Part shown: positions 41,663 to 51,647 of the stretch, piece after piece
Layout: every line of letters starts with the position of its first letter
Numbering within the stretch: the stretch's first letter is position 1
Assembly (NCBI GenBank): GCA_033064195.1
Contig: JARBJD010000025.1
Span: forward strand, 62,001 to 126,000
Length of the DNA stretch: 64,000 nt
Reading direction: 5' to 3'
From: Blattamonas nauphoetae
Taxonomy: Eukaryota > Preaxostyla > Oxymonadida
Position numbers and translations under genes: made by a program
Notes under the pieces: model-generated
Told to the model about the DNA's origin: nothing
What the model saw: only the letters and a program-made list of their open reading frames with translations
The model's database searches: none

Positions 41663-42166
41663 ATGATTTCAATGTTCATCGTTGTGCACAACACTTTCAA
41701 TTCCTGCTCCATCACGACAGATCAAGTGACCGAGCTCTCAACACACATCACAACATCAATCAACACTCTGATCTGCTCCGTCTTCTCCACCCTTCGCGCC
41801 TCTCGACCAACCTCGACTTGCTTCGAAGGCAACGGGATCGAATTCATTCTGAGTGATGAAGACATTGAAGAGATGCTGATATTTCGAATTGAAACACTCG
41901 GAAGCATGCTTGACAATGTGTATGCTGATTCGTCGTCAATCATCGAGTTCGTGATGATGGAGCACGAAGACATCTCCAAACTCATTCCGTCAAACGAGGA
42001 AGGCGTCGTTGGATTGTCTCGCGGTTCCAGAATCACAAGAACAAAGCCAGTGACATGGAATTTGATTGATTTGCTGAACAACATCGCAAATATGGCGTCC
42101 CTCCTGTCAAAACCTCATTGTTGGAACTTAACCGAATGTCCTGAGACTGAAGGACAGTGGCCATGA
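41663..42166 (+). pseudogene. Unrecognised 167-codon fragment in E9
   Basis: It encodes a hydrophobic start (LVISSHLI just upstream, then MFIVVHNTFNSC), TELSTHITTSINTLICSVFS, and an acidic stretch (LSDEDIEEMLIFRIETLGSM). It probably belongs to a membrane protein. No family was assigned and no exon partners were identified. Confidence 0.3.
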
Positions 42167-42357
42167 GAAGCAAAAGGCGGAGTAGTTTGCGTCTGGAATG
42201 AGAACGCATCTGATCACGATGGTACAGATGCAGGGATGTCGAGTGCTCAGATTGCTAGGATTATGTGGAAGATGAAGAAGGAGGGGAAGGAAGCGAGACT
42301 GAAAGGAAAGAGATGACCACATTTATCAAACACAAACCTTTTCCAGTCCACTTCCAC

Positions 42358-42915
42358 TTATCCCTCTCTATGCACCAAGTAAGGAAACAGCGATGTGTTC
42401 ATTCCTGTTGGCTTGTCGTCTCCCCAAACCGATTCTCCTTTCTCTCGACCGAAACTGCCTTCACAACGATCCAATGTGGTTGTTCCTTCCGAAGGATGGA
42501 TGAAATGGAGCTGCCTGAATGTCGAGTCCACAATGTTCATCCTCCCTCCTCCACTCACTTCGACGAGTGTGGTGAGAGTGGAGGGCAAGTCAGTCACTGA
42601 ATCTCCCCCAATTCGACACGACGAGAAGACAAGCTCACCCGACGAGACGAGGAAGAGAGGAGTGACTGAACAGGCTGAATGTTGAAGATTGAGCACTCCC
42701 AACGAATTACGAGGGAAGGAAGCAGCGCTGAAGATTCTACTTTTTGAGCCGAGCGGAAAGGGGTCAGAGGAGAAGAGGAAGAGTCTCGCGACGATCGCTG
42801 AGGACGAGAGAGTAGAAGAGGAGAGACTCCGACTGGAGAGGGAAGAGAGGCGGCGAATGATGGACAGCGTCACCTTAACAACCTCTGATTGTTTTCCCAC
42901 CGATAACAACGACAT
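42358..42915 (-). pseudogene. Beta-helix (pectin-lyase-like) surface protein fragment
   Basis: The minus strand reads PLFLVSSGELVFSSCRIGGD, then LTTLVEVSGGGRMNIVDSTF and RQLHFIHPSEGTTTL. This periodic pattern of short strands and turns is typical of right-handed parallel beta-helix proteins, which are abundant surface proteins in oxymonads (recollection). There is no signal peptide or anchor, so it is a fragment. The opposite strand is also open at 42689-42988 with an EERLRLEREERRR-type stretch, so strand choice is moderately uncertain. Confidence 0.45.
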
Positions 42916-43089
42916 TCTATTCGCCGTCTTCGCTCCTCGCAGGAAAAGCAGGAGTTTGAGAATCCCTCAACCTCGTTCTCTCACTTAGTCAAGAGACTCA
43001 CGTTTGATTTACCTCCCTTTTCGTAATGTTTTGCAAATATTTCGTTTTCATTTCTGGTTTGAACAACAAAAACTGCGAATTGAGAAATG

Positions 43090-43430
43090 GATGTGATCGG
43101 ACCCATAATACAAGTTTGTCCCCCCAACTCGCTCATTGACACTTATTTCGCCACAAGAAGCAAAAATTCGTCCTAAAATGCACTTTTATTATCAGAAACG
43201 CTCAAAAATCACCATTTTCTTCCAATTTCAAAATCGGACAAGAAAAAGTGGAGGACGGACAGAAAGGGAGGAGGACAGGACAACTACACATCATAAGACG
43301 TCTCCTCAATACTTGCGTCACAATTCAACAAGAAAATCGAGGGAGGACAATTGTCCTGTCCTGTCCTATCGTGTCCTATGGTGGCCCGATCTGTCCTATC
43401 AAACCATCATTTTTCTCGAACACACCTCAA
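43090..43430. repeat. GGACA/TGTCC-rich inverted block inside E9
   Basis: 43349-43384 is the inverted counterpart of 38673-38698 (CCACCATAGGACACGATAGG and on). The dense TGTCC array resembles the E9 termini, so a second terminus of an E9-like element may lie here, nested or duplicated. Confidence 0.5.
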
Positions 43431-43713
43431 CTCTCCAAACTGACACTTTTATCAAAGGAGGCTCAATGGGAGTGGTACCAGGTGTGTTCTTTTCATGTTC
43501 TTGTCTTCATATTTATCTCTCTCTTGTTTTATAGACATTCGACTTCATGATCATGGAATCATCTGAAAGAGTCGAACTGAAATGAAATTTGGAAAAATGA
43601 TGGAAGTAGTGTGTTCTTATTTTGTCGTTTATTCTCATCTTATCCATCTTCTCTAATTTCAGTGCAAATAGAACTGGTTTTCATCGCACACGGGAAAAAA
43701 GACGTGGGCACTG

Positions 43714-44568
43714 GTGCTGTTCTCTGAATTCTTGGTAATCGAAGTGTGTCTCTTCACTTTATCGCTTCATCTCTCCTTCTTCGATTGTTTTTCAACCTTA
43801 ACAATCTTTCATTCTTCTTCATGTAACGTCCTCAGATCATTCCTCATCTTGGGTTCACATCTTTTCAACATCTCCGTCACTGCACTTCTCTCTCACTCCG
43901 ATGCATTGTCACACGATCATTTCTCATCTGGTTTCATTTTTGATCTCATTTTTCACCTCCCAACAGCGAATGGTCACTCTGATCTGTTGATCCACGATGG
44001 ATATCTCAAACAAGCTGATGCAAGCAGGCCAAAAGAACAAAAACCTAATCATCTCAAAATAAAGAAAACTAATCGATGAATGGATAAAAACAGACGAAGG
44101 GAAGAAGGATCCAGACAACAGATTAAAGCTCGATGAGAACGGCAAATAGAATTGACCCGACTAGAAAGAGCAAAAGAAGAGAAAGAATCTGATGGGATAC
44201 AAACAGAGGACATGTTCGAAAGAGTATTTGTGTTTGGCACAAGTCAGGACACATTCCACCGAAATGAACGTTTGCTCTCTTCTCATTCTGATGCACTTTT
44301 CCCCACCTCTCTTCTTTTCGCTCTCCCTATCATCTGTGTTATCTCCATTATTCTCTCTCTCATCAGTAATTCTGTTGAACTCAGCCCGGGTTCGATCGAC
44401 ATCGCCAACACAAGTGGGATTCGATGGGTGTCTGGAAATCGAGGTGTGCTACTTCACTCTTCATTTATTCATCACATTTTCTCTTCAATTCTTGTTTTTA
44501 TTCAATCTCTGCCTCCATCCTTCTTCTCATTTTCTCGTCTTCTCTTCTCCTCGTCCTCTCTTCCTTAA
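43714..44568 (+). other. Hydrophobic reading frames in E9
   Basis: Two similar segments (EFLVIEVCLFTLSLHLSFFD and the CLEIEVCYFTLHLFITF region), each preceded by comparable nucleotides about 0.7 kb apart, suggest an internal duplication. A third hydrophobic run (LLFALPIICVISIILSLIS) lies at 44300-44370. The protein family is not recognised. Confidence 0.3.
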
Positions 44569-44671
44569 CCCCCCTTTGCTATCTCACAACGCTCTCCTTC
44601 ATCATTCAGATCCATTTCTTGCTTTTTTTACTCACTCCATTGACGTCCTGAGACCCCATGCTCATGTATAT

Positions 44672-45120
44672 GGGTGATTCTCAGTGAAATAAGGCAAGCG
44701 TCGCCAAATTACACAGACGCAGAAACTCTCCAAAACAATCAACTATTTTCGTCTATCATCTCGAAATACATCATTTGTGAACTTTTTTCATTTTCAAAAA
44801 AACATAGAATTTGCCTCGGTCAACACATAAATTTCATGTTTTTTCCATTTTTCTCTTTAATGGATGATTTATCTCTGTTCTATCACACAGATCCATCTTT
44901 TTTTGTTGATTTACATCCTTTCTCTCTCTTTAAACGTCTTCTGTGAGAAAAAGTGTGCAAAAATGTGCTGATCTTAAAACGGCTATTTCGAGCGCGATCA
45001 TGCTTGAAATCCAAAAATTCACATGTCCTCTGTCTGCAGAGCAGATGTGTAAGAAATAGGGAAAAAATGAATTTTCCAAACGCACCATAGTATTTTGCCT
45101 TAATTGACTGAGAATCACCC
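44672..45120 (+). mobile_element. E10: 449-bp TIR element (MITE) inside E9
   Basis: The ends GGGTGATTCTCAGT and, in reverse complement, GGGTGATTCTCAGT are inverted, and similarity continues into AAGGCAA. ATAT lies on both sides (44668-44671 and 45121-45124), which could be a 4-bp TSD or a TA-type site. No coding capacity was seen. Confidence 0.7.
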
Positions 45121-45371
45121 ATATCCTTCACCATCACCTCTCCATTCTCCACAAATACGACTCTCGTTGTCTCATTTTCATTGCTGATTCCTCTTACACT
45201 CTCAGCATGGTATTCTTCCACTCCCACCATCGCATCGAACCCATTCGTACATTTCCATCCCAATTCTTCCAGCATTATCAAAGATACTCACATCATCCCT
45301 CCACTTTCGCTCCACCCTCAACAATGTTCTCATCAATCCTTCTTCCAACGTATCATAGGGAAAATGAATGA

Positions 45372-46185
45372 GTGAGCGAGGAAATACTCTCAGGACTTGG
45401 GGATCTTCTATCACAGACAGTGACGACCGCATCAGGTGCCACTATTCCCTTCAAAACGTCATTTCGTATGGGCAAGCCATCAAAACAACCATGCATTATG
45501 GAAAACCACGATATATTCACTTCTTGTCGAGCTGATGACGTCGCCGACTTTGATCCAAAGAATTACCTTCAAGAACATGCCTCATAAACTCTTCAGATCA
45601 TTTGGAACGCGCATCCCAAGCAACTAGCATTGATATCTCCGTTGTAGTAATTTTTCTCGTCTTGTTTGCGAGTATGTTCGGATACGTTGTTCGCGGAGCG
45701 ATCAAACTACTTGGAGGAGTTCTGTGCTGTGTGTTGGGGAGGACAGGTGAAGGGTGGATGGGAGAGAAAGCTCTATGCTCTTTGTTCGTTTATTATTGAT
45801 AGATCCTTTTGATTGTTTGGATCATTCTGCACAACAAACTAGCTTCCATGATTCTTGTCCTTTTTTTCTCTTCTTCTGTCCATTCACTCTCATCACTTCC
45901 TCTTCTCTCGCAGCTCCTATGATTCATCCATATTGGTTGCATCCCGCTCGAATTGATTGGACCGCTTCTGATCGTCACGATCCTGCTGTACAACGAATTC
46001 TCTTCGATCTCACTGCACAGGTTCAAGAGTAGTTGGACAGGAGATACTGGAAACATGAATAAAGTGGGGACATGTATGTTTGGAGGTGATTCAGTTTGGC
46101 AACACTTCTTTTGTCTTTCATCACTCACAAAGATGTCCAACTCCTCTTTTTCACCTTTTGATGTCGTCTCTTCTTTCATATTTTC
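45372..46185 (+). other. Unrecognised protein fragments in E9
   Basis: 45372-45587 encodes SGLGDLLSQTVTTASGATIP and an acidic tail. 45602-45799 contains a strong membrane helix (ISVVVIFLVLFASMFGYVV). 45930-46189 contains a frame with LLIVTILLYNEFSSISLHRF. They may be exons of a single membrane protein. No family was assigned. Confidence 0.3.
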
Positions 46186-46236
46186 CTGAATTCTGTCTCA
46201 TTCTTTCCATCTCCCATCAGATCTGCCGTCAGTGTA

Positions 46237-47629
46237 CAGTCGGTCGGACTGTTGAGTAATTTGTAACTCGTCACATCAAACGTGCCACTGTAGAATTCTT
46301 TGTTTTCACGAAAATGAAAAAAGTGTCAAACCTCCGTCTAAGTCGTGTGTCGGTAATCGATGTTCTTTCAAAAAGATCATTCAGAATTTCATAGAACATT
46401 TCATACATCGTTGTTTTGCTCATTCATCACCTGTCTTTGTCATCGTGCTCTGAGAGAATGAGGAGAGTACTCAATTGGAAAAAATGAGACAATATTGAAC
46501 GATACCGTGTCAACGTATTGTTGACCTATTGTGCTGTGCGCATTCAATGGTCTCATGCAATCAGCTTGCGAAAAACGACGAATCAGTCGAGGAGGAGAAA
46601 AATGGTCTACTTTCGTTGAATCTGAAACTGGAGTGCTAGACACGATAAAAGAGGACTAGATAAGAGATATATCCTGAAATCAAACCTAAATTGTTGATAG
46701 AGAGTCTACAATAGCACATCGTTTGACGATCCAATCAACACAATCATCTGATTTCCTGAGACTCGATTCAATGCTGATCATCCGAATTGAGAGTTCTTCA
46801 ATGATTGTTTGTTAAAGTGTGATGAATCTGTCCAATATCCACTAATTTTGATTTCACTCCTTGTCTCAATCTTGGAATCTACACTTTCAAATTGTATGTC
46901 GAATTAGTAAATTGTTTAAAGTCTCAAACTAAATCTGTTATTTGGATGATAAAGACATCGTCCTCGTAGTCAAACAGGAGTTGACAAAGAGTTGTGATTC
47001 AAATCCCGTTCTAACTAGTGGATGGGATAACACCAATATATAGGCCTCAGGTTGAGAAAGTTACACAGGAAAGCTGACAAAGAGAGGGATACCTTGAGAT
47101 TTCAACCTTGCTAATGAATATCAGTGTGTTGATTGGGTTGTCAAACGATGTGCTATTGTAGACTCTCTATCAACAATTTAGGTTTGATTTCAGGATATAT
47201 CTCTTATCTAGTCCTCTTTATCGTGTCTAGCACTCCAGTTTCAGATTCAACGAAAGTAGACCATTTTTCTCCTCCTCGACTGATTCGTCGTTTTTCGCAA
47301 GCTGATTGCATGAGACCATTGAATGCGCACAGCACAATAGGTCAACAATACGTTGACACGGTATCGTCCAATATTGTCTCATTTTTTCCAATTGAGTACT
47401 CTCCTCATTCTCTCAGAGCACGATGACAAAGACAGGTGATGAATGAGCAAAACAACGATGTATGAAATGTTCTATGAAATTCTGAATGATCTTTTTGAAA
47501 GAACATCGATTACCGACACACGACTTAGACGGAGGTTTGACACTTTTTTCATTTTCGTGAAAACAAAGAATTCTACAGTGGCACGTTTGATGTGACGAGT
47601 TACAAATTACTCAACAGTCCGACCGACTG
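46237..47629 (+). mobile_element. E11: 1.4-kb element with inverted arms of about 0.5 kb, TA target
   Basis: The arms 46237-46743 and about 47120-47629 are near-perfect inverted copies starting CAGTCGGTCGGACTG. TA dinucleotides flank both ends (46235-46236, 47630-47631). CAGT-type ends at a TA target are typical of Tc1/mariner relatives. A 375-bp centre separates the arms. Both arms contain the same 65-codon frame (VSDSTKVDHFSPPRLIRRFS). No DDE transposase was recognised, so it is a foldback-like MITE. Confidence 0.85.
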
Positions 47630-47636
47630 TAACAGC

Positions 47637-47945
47637 TCACTCCCCATCCTCAACTCTCTCAACATGGATGTGTTCGTCCTCATCATATGAATCCCCAAAA
47701 GCAACCAGTGAATATCTTGCGATTGGAGACACCAGATTGACGTGACAATCCAGGATCTCTCTGGTGGATCGACGTGAACTTTCCTTGACTCCATCAATTG
47801 AGAACACATCCCCGCCTTCAGTTGCTGTCTCTTTCACAAAAGATGATTGTTCAATCGACGAATGGAGTGTGACGGCGACCATAGAGATGCAAAATCTGTG
47901 TCGATTCCACCCTCCCTCTAATCTGGTGTTTGTCTCATCGCACAT
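47637..47945 (-). other. Unrecognised minus-strand ORF fragment in E9
   Basis: It encodes a product with VAVTLHSSIEQSSFVKETAT, CHVNLVSPIARYSLVAFGDS and an acidic end. It could be a piece of a beta-helix or other surface protein; evidence is weak. E11 was inserted immediately beside it. Confidence 0.25.
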
Positions 47946-48269
47946 CCATTTATTTCACAATACTGTCTTGTACTTTCTCAATTTTGTGAGGGAGGTGATC
48001 TATTTCGAGTGTTCTGTTTCATCATCAACTTGATCTGACCATCAAAGTTTTATTGCTCTTGATCGAACCTGATTCTCTCTTTTCGCATCAGATTCACCCA
48101 AAAGGAACGTAAAAACACACTACTAGTGTCACAAATAGATAATTAATTCATATCACAGCATCTTTAGGCATTTTCAACAAAACTCTCATGGCACCTAATT
48201 AAGCGCTAAAAACCCGTGTCCTATCGTAGGACACGGGTTTTCAGGGGAGGACATGCCGACCCATGGTAA

Positions 48270-48360
48270 TATGGTTCAGTGATGGCGGGTGTTTCAAGGA
48301 CGCTGCGGTGGAACACGCTGATTGCGTTGGCTAAAATCCTGATCACCAAACAGAGATGAT
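48270..48360 (-). CDS. Array copy A11, middle part (between E9 and E12)
   Basis: Thirty codons reading LCLVIRILANAISVFHRSVL then ETPAITEPY align to the family stretch between PISGNE and NHREM. The segment is bounded by the E9 TSD (48270-48277) and the E12 TSD (48353-48360) and stays in frame with both neighbours. Confidence 0.8.
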
Positions 48361-48922
48361 CAGGGTTCTGATTGGTCCGACCATTTTAGGTAAAGGTGAG
48401 TACATTTGACCTCACCCGACCACTTTGGGGGTGAGGACAATTTGCCTAAACAGGCACTACGAATCCACTCTTCTGGTGATGTCCCCTTCTCGTTCTTTTC
48501 ACATATTTCAAAAAAAAATCAATTAATTTGCATTATATTTGACTTTCACACTTCAAAATGTCTCGGTTTAGTGTCACATGCAGTTTCCAATCAATTGATA
48601 AAGCTCTGAAAGGGTCAGATCAATCTCCAAAAGTTACAATCTCATTTCAATGGAATTGTTTCTGTAAAATGGATTTCATGTGACGATTTTTTCGATCTTT
48701 TCAGGTGAATTGAGGTAATTCAGATTACGATGGTGATGGAGTCAACCCAAAAAGAACTTGTCCACATTTTTTCACTCTATGGACAATTAGTTTTCATTTC
48801 AAGAATTTATGGATAATACGATAGTGATATGAAGAAATATTGTGAAAGAAAAGGAAATTATAAAGCAGGAATTTGGTGAGGTCAAAAAAGGGTGGGATCA
48901 GTGGGATCAAATCAGAACCCTG
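48361..48922 (+). mobile_element. E12: 562-bp hAT-like MITE in A11
   Basis: The ends are CAGGGTTCTGATT and its exact inverse. An 8-bp TSD, GAGATGAT, occurs at 48353-48360 and 48923-48930. CAGGG-type ends with an 8-bp TSD are typical of hAT. No transposase. Removal joins PISESEYHL to CLVIRI in frame. Confidence 0.85.
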
Positions 48923-49444
48923 GAGATGATACTCACTTTCCGAAATGGGAACGGTCCGAGGTCGGAGAATGTCGAGAATTCTGGAGACGAGATCAGTCTC
49001 AACGAGGTGCAGAAGGAGTGACGGAGATGAGAGCGTGAATGTTGTGTTAAGAAATTTCAGAGCTGTAAACACGAGTCTCGAGTGTGGAGATGACAACAGG
49101 GTACAGACACTGTCGGTGAAGCCTGACAGCGACCCATTTGGGGAGGGAACAAGTCGAATAACCAGCTCGTCAGAAGGTGACACGGCGTAGAGACTTGATT
49201 GGAGATTGTTCAGAAAGTCGATCGCCTTATCTAGAAGAAATTCGTCAAACTCACAATTGTCCAGAATGAGGGAGATGAGGGAACGATAAAGAGTTGATTT
49301 GTATTCGAATGACACGGTCGCGTTCAGATCGAAATTGAGGAATGTTGAGGACTTCGAATGATCTGCTGACTTTGCAACAGATGCATGTGTCGAACCAGTA
49401 GCACATAAAGAAGGTGAATTGTTGGTATCTTCTTCTGTTGGCAT
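48923..49444 (-). CDS. Array copy A11, 5' part
   Basis: It starts MPTEEDTNNSPS at 49444. Motifs are FDLNATVSFEYKSTLYRSLI, DELVIRLVPSPNGSLSGFTD, SSPHSRLVFTALKFLNTT and LRPRTVPISESE. This is one of the two most divergent copies (with A5), and its upstream box is degenerate (GGGACGTC, 9 nt before the ATG). It is interrupted twice, by E12 and E9, yet otherwise open from start to stop. Confidence 0.8.
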
Positions 49445-50570
49445 GTTATGAGTGACGTCCCATTTTTCTTCTCATTGTGATTGTGGAGAAAAGAGGCGAA
49501 TCAAACATGAATGAGATGTGATTGTGTAATCACAGTGAAGAGAAGAATGCAATGAATCAAGCTTTACAAAGAGTATGTTCCTGCCTGGCAAGTTGCACTA
49601 TCGTCGACAGTTTCTCGGTCGCTATCCACATAAACACAACATTCACTTTCAAAAGCAAACAACAACGCAGGTGAAGGTAATACTTTGAATTGTTGACGGT
49701 GAAGAGATGATAGAGTGATGGACGAAAGAGAAGAGTGACGACGATCTTCGTTCATGGCGATGAGATATGAACCGCACGTGTGTTTGGAAATGGCATGTTG
49801 AAACAATGGGATGAGAGTTGCAATTCGTTCAAGGATGATATCGTTCAATTCCGTGAAAATGAGTTCGTGTTCAGAAAGGTCAGAAAACTCGTCGCGAGAA
49901 GAATGTCAGGGCAGAAGAAATCAACAATTGTCCACCGAACGCAGACTAAGCATCAAAGAATGACTGAATGGAATGACAAACTCGGATTGTAGTGAGGTGA
50001 CAGCGAAAAATGATTCTTCATCACGAATGAAGGAGTTCGCGCAACAAGGACCAAAAACCCGAGGTGAAGCTGTCGTGGAGAGGATAAGAGATCATCATGA
50101 TGAAGAGATGAGACAAATGGAGTTGAAGATGGTGAAAGAACAAAAAAACAGACACAGCTGTTTGAAGAGAATGAAAGAAGACCAAAAAGGAGAACATACC
50201 TCAAACTGATCGTGGATGGTCGTGATATGGTGGGAATGTGTCGGACATCCCAGATCGACGAGATAAACGAGAAGTGTTTCTGTGACGTTCAAAAGTCGAG
50301 ATTGGGAAAGATAATCGAGTCATAATGCATCGTTGAGGGACGCCAGGAATTGTTTGGAGAGAGGACGGTTGACGATGTGTCAGTCAAAGACAGTCGCGTT
50401 GAGAACGACGAACCCAAAAGAGCAATCCATTTCTGGACGATTGGAGGCCATCCCAGAATCTGTTCGTCAGCACCAGCAATCAGAGCATTCCCAGTATCCG
50501 AGGAGAGTCCACATAAATTATGAGGGAGTCATTCGAGAGAGTTGGCTTCGACACGTCAGAGGTGAGGCTA
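49445..50570 (-). repeat. Inter-gene unit upstream of A11 (leader L3, spacer, block B of A12)
   Basis: 49500-49850 is leader type L3 (SLSSITLSSLHRQQFKVLPS, FAFESECCVYVDSDRE readings), also found at about 56650-56970 and 58745-59110. 49850-50300 is spacer type S. 50330-50520 is block B, open on the opposite strand as GERTVDDVSVKDSRVENDEP. Confidence 0.65.
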
Positions 50571-51647
50571 TCATCGCGGCCTTTTCGCATTCGATCCCAG
50601 CAATTGCGAGAGTTGCAGGCAATCATCGACAACACTGCGACCATCATATTCGTCTGTGTCGTTCATCATCTTCTGTTCGAGTGTGTCTTCGAAGCCTTCC
50701 GAAAACAGTGCTTGTATCATCCGTTTCCCACATTGGACCACTTCTTGGCCTTCATCCTTCCATTTTTGTAGCGATTGTTCGATGTTGATGAGAGTGTTCC
50801 TGATATGACCGCGGTTTTCGACGGGCGAGAGACAACTTGAGAATGCCATCACAATCGGAGATGCGAGCACAAATTCCACTGTTGGACGATGAAAGGGGCC
50901 AATCTGAAGGAGTGTGTCCAATAGAGACATGAATGAGTCAAAAAAGTCTTCACTGATGACGTGACGATTTGAGATCAGTATTGTCAAAAATCCAGACGAA
51001 GGGATCACGACCTTCTGGAAGATCATTTCACGATGATTGTGTTTGTCTACCGCTGTAGTGAGACCTATATCGACGAGTGAGGATGGAAATGCGAGTTTGA
51101 TGCAACTGTAGAAGGTCTGGATGAGTGTGTAGATTATCGTTTCATTTCCTGATATTTGCACTGTGTGAGGTTGAAGAATCGCAAACACTTTGCTGACGAG
51201 ATCAGACTCCATGAGGCGACATCGAACAGAAAGCGATGAATAGAACAATGTGATGTAGAGGAACGACAACGCTGCAGCAACCACAGCTGAATGTGGAGAG
51301 GACAGCAGAGTGACAATACTCTCCACAAATCCAGAAGGCGAACCATCTGAAGAGGGAACGAGGTCAGTGACGAGTTTCGCAATATATTCAGCTCCGAGCC
51401 AGAATGGCGATATGCTAATCAAAAATTGGACATCTCTGTCTTGAAGGGCATTGTCGAACGGGTATTCTTCTTTCACGAGGGCAACGAGAGAACAGTAAAT
51501 GCGGGAGTTGTCCAGAAACGATATCCTTGACTTCGGATCGAAATTCAGGAAAGGGTCTTGCAATGTGGCCACAGTTGAATGTGAGTCAAGTGACTGATTT
51601 AAACAGAAATCGCTGGTAGTGTTCGAAGTGTCTGTATCGTTCTTCAT
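50571..51647 (-). CDS. Array copy A12: intact A-type paralogue (358 aa)
   Basis: An unbroken member: FDPKSRISFLDNS, LVALVKEEYPFDNALQDR, LVTDLVPSSDGSPSGFVES, SPHSAVVAAALSFLYITLF, LQPHTVQISGNET, HNHREMIFQKVVIPSSGF, FHRPTVEFVLASP, KRMIQALFSEGFEDTLEQKM and QLLGSNAKRPR. The GGGATGATC box lies 14 nt before the ATG. It pairs with A2 by sharing the same upstream small ORF. Confidence 0.85.
   Translation of the reverse strand: MKNDTDTSNTTSDFCLNQSLDSHSTVATLQDPFLNFDPKSRISFLDNSRIYCSLVALVKEEYPFDNALQDRDVQFLISISPFWLGAEYIAKLVTDLVPSSDGSPSGFVESIVTLLSSPHSAVVAAALSFLYITLFYSSLSVRCRLMESDLVSKVFAILQPHTVQISGNETIIYTLIQTFYSCIKLAFPSSLVDIGLTTAVDKHNHREMIFQKVVIPSSGFLTILISNRHVISEDFFDSFMSLLDTLLQIGPFHRPTVEFVLASPIVMAFSSCLSPVENRGHIRNTLINIEQSLQKWKDEGQEVVQCGKRMIQALFSEGFEDTLEQKMMNDTDEYDGRSVVDDCLQLSQLLGSNAKRPR

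Larger units (their letters stand above)
38419..48269 (+). mobile_element. E9: 9.9-kb TIR element with exact 22-bp ends, inserted in A11
   Basis: Both ends are TTACCATGGGTCGGCATGTC followed by CT, as perfect inverted repeats. An 8-bp TSD, TATGGTTC, occurs at 38411-38418 and 48270-48277. Subterminal regions are dense in GGACA/TGTCC. A long inverted pair sits at 38673-38698 and 43349-43384. A perfect hairpin, AACCCGTGTCCTA/TAGGACACGGGTT, lies at the right end (about 48207-48242). Cargo includes a ubiquitin-protease fragment, a beta-helix protein fragment, hydrophobic frames and the smaller elements E10 and E11. No transposase was recognised. Confidence 0.85.
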
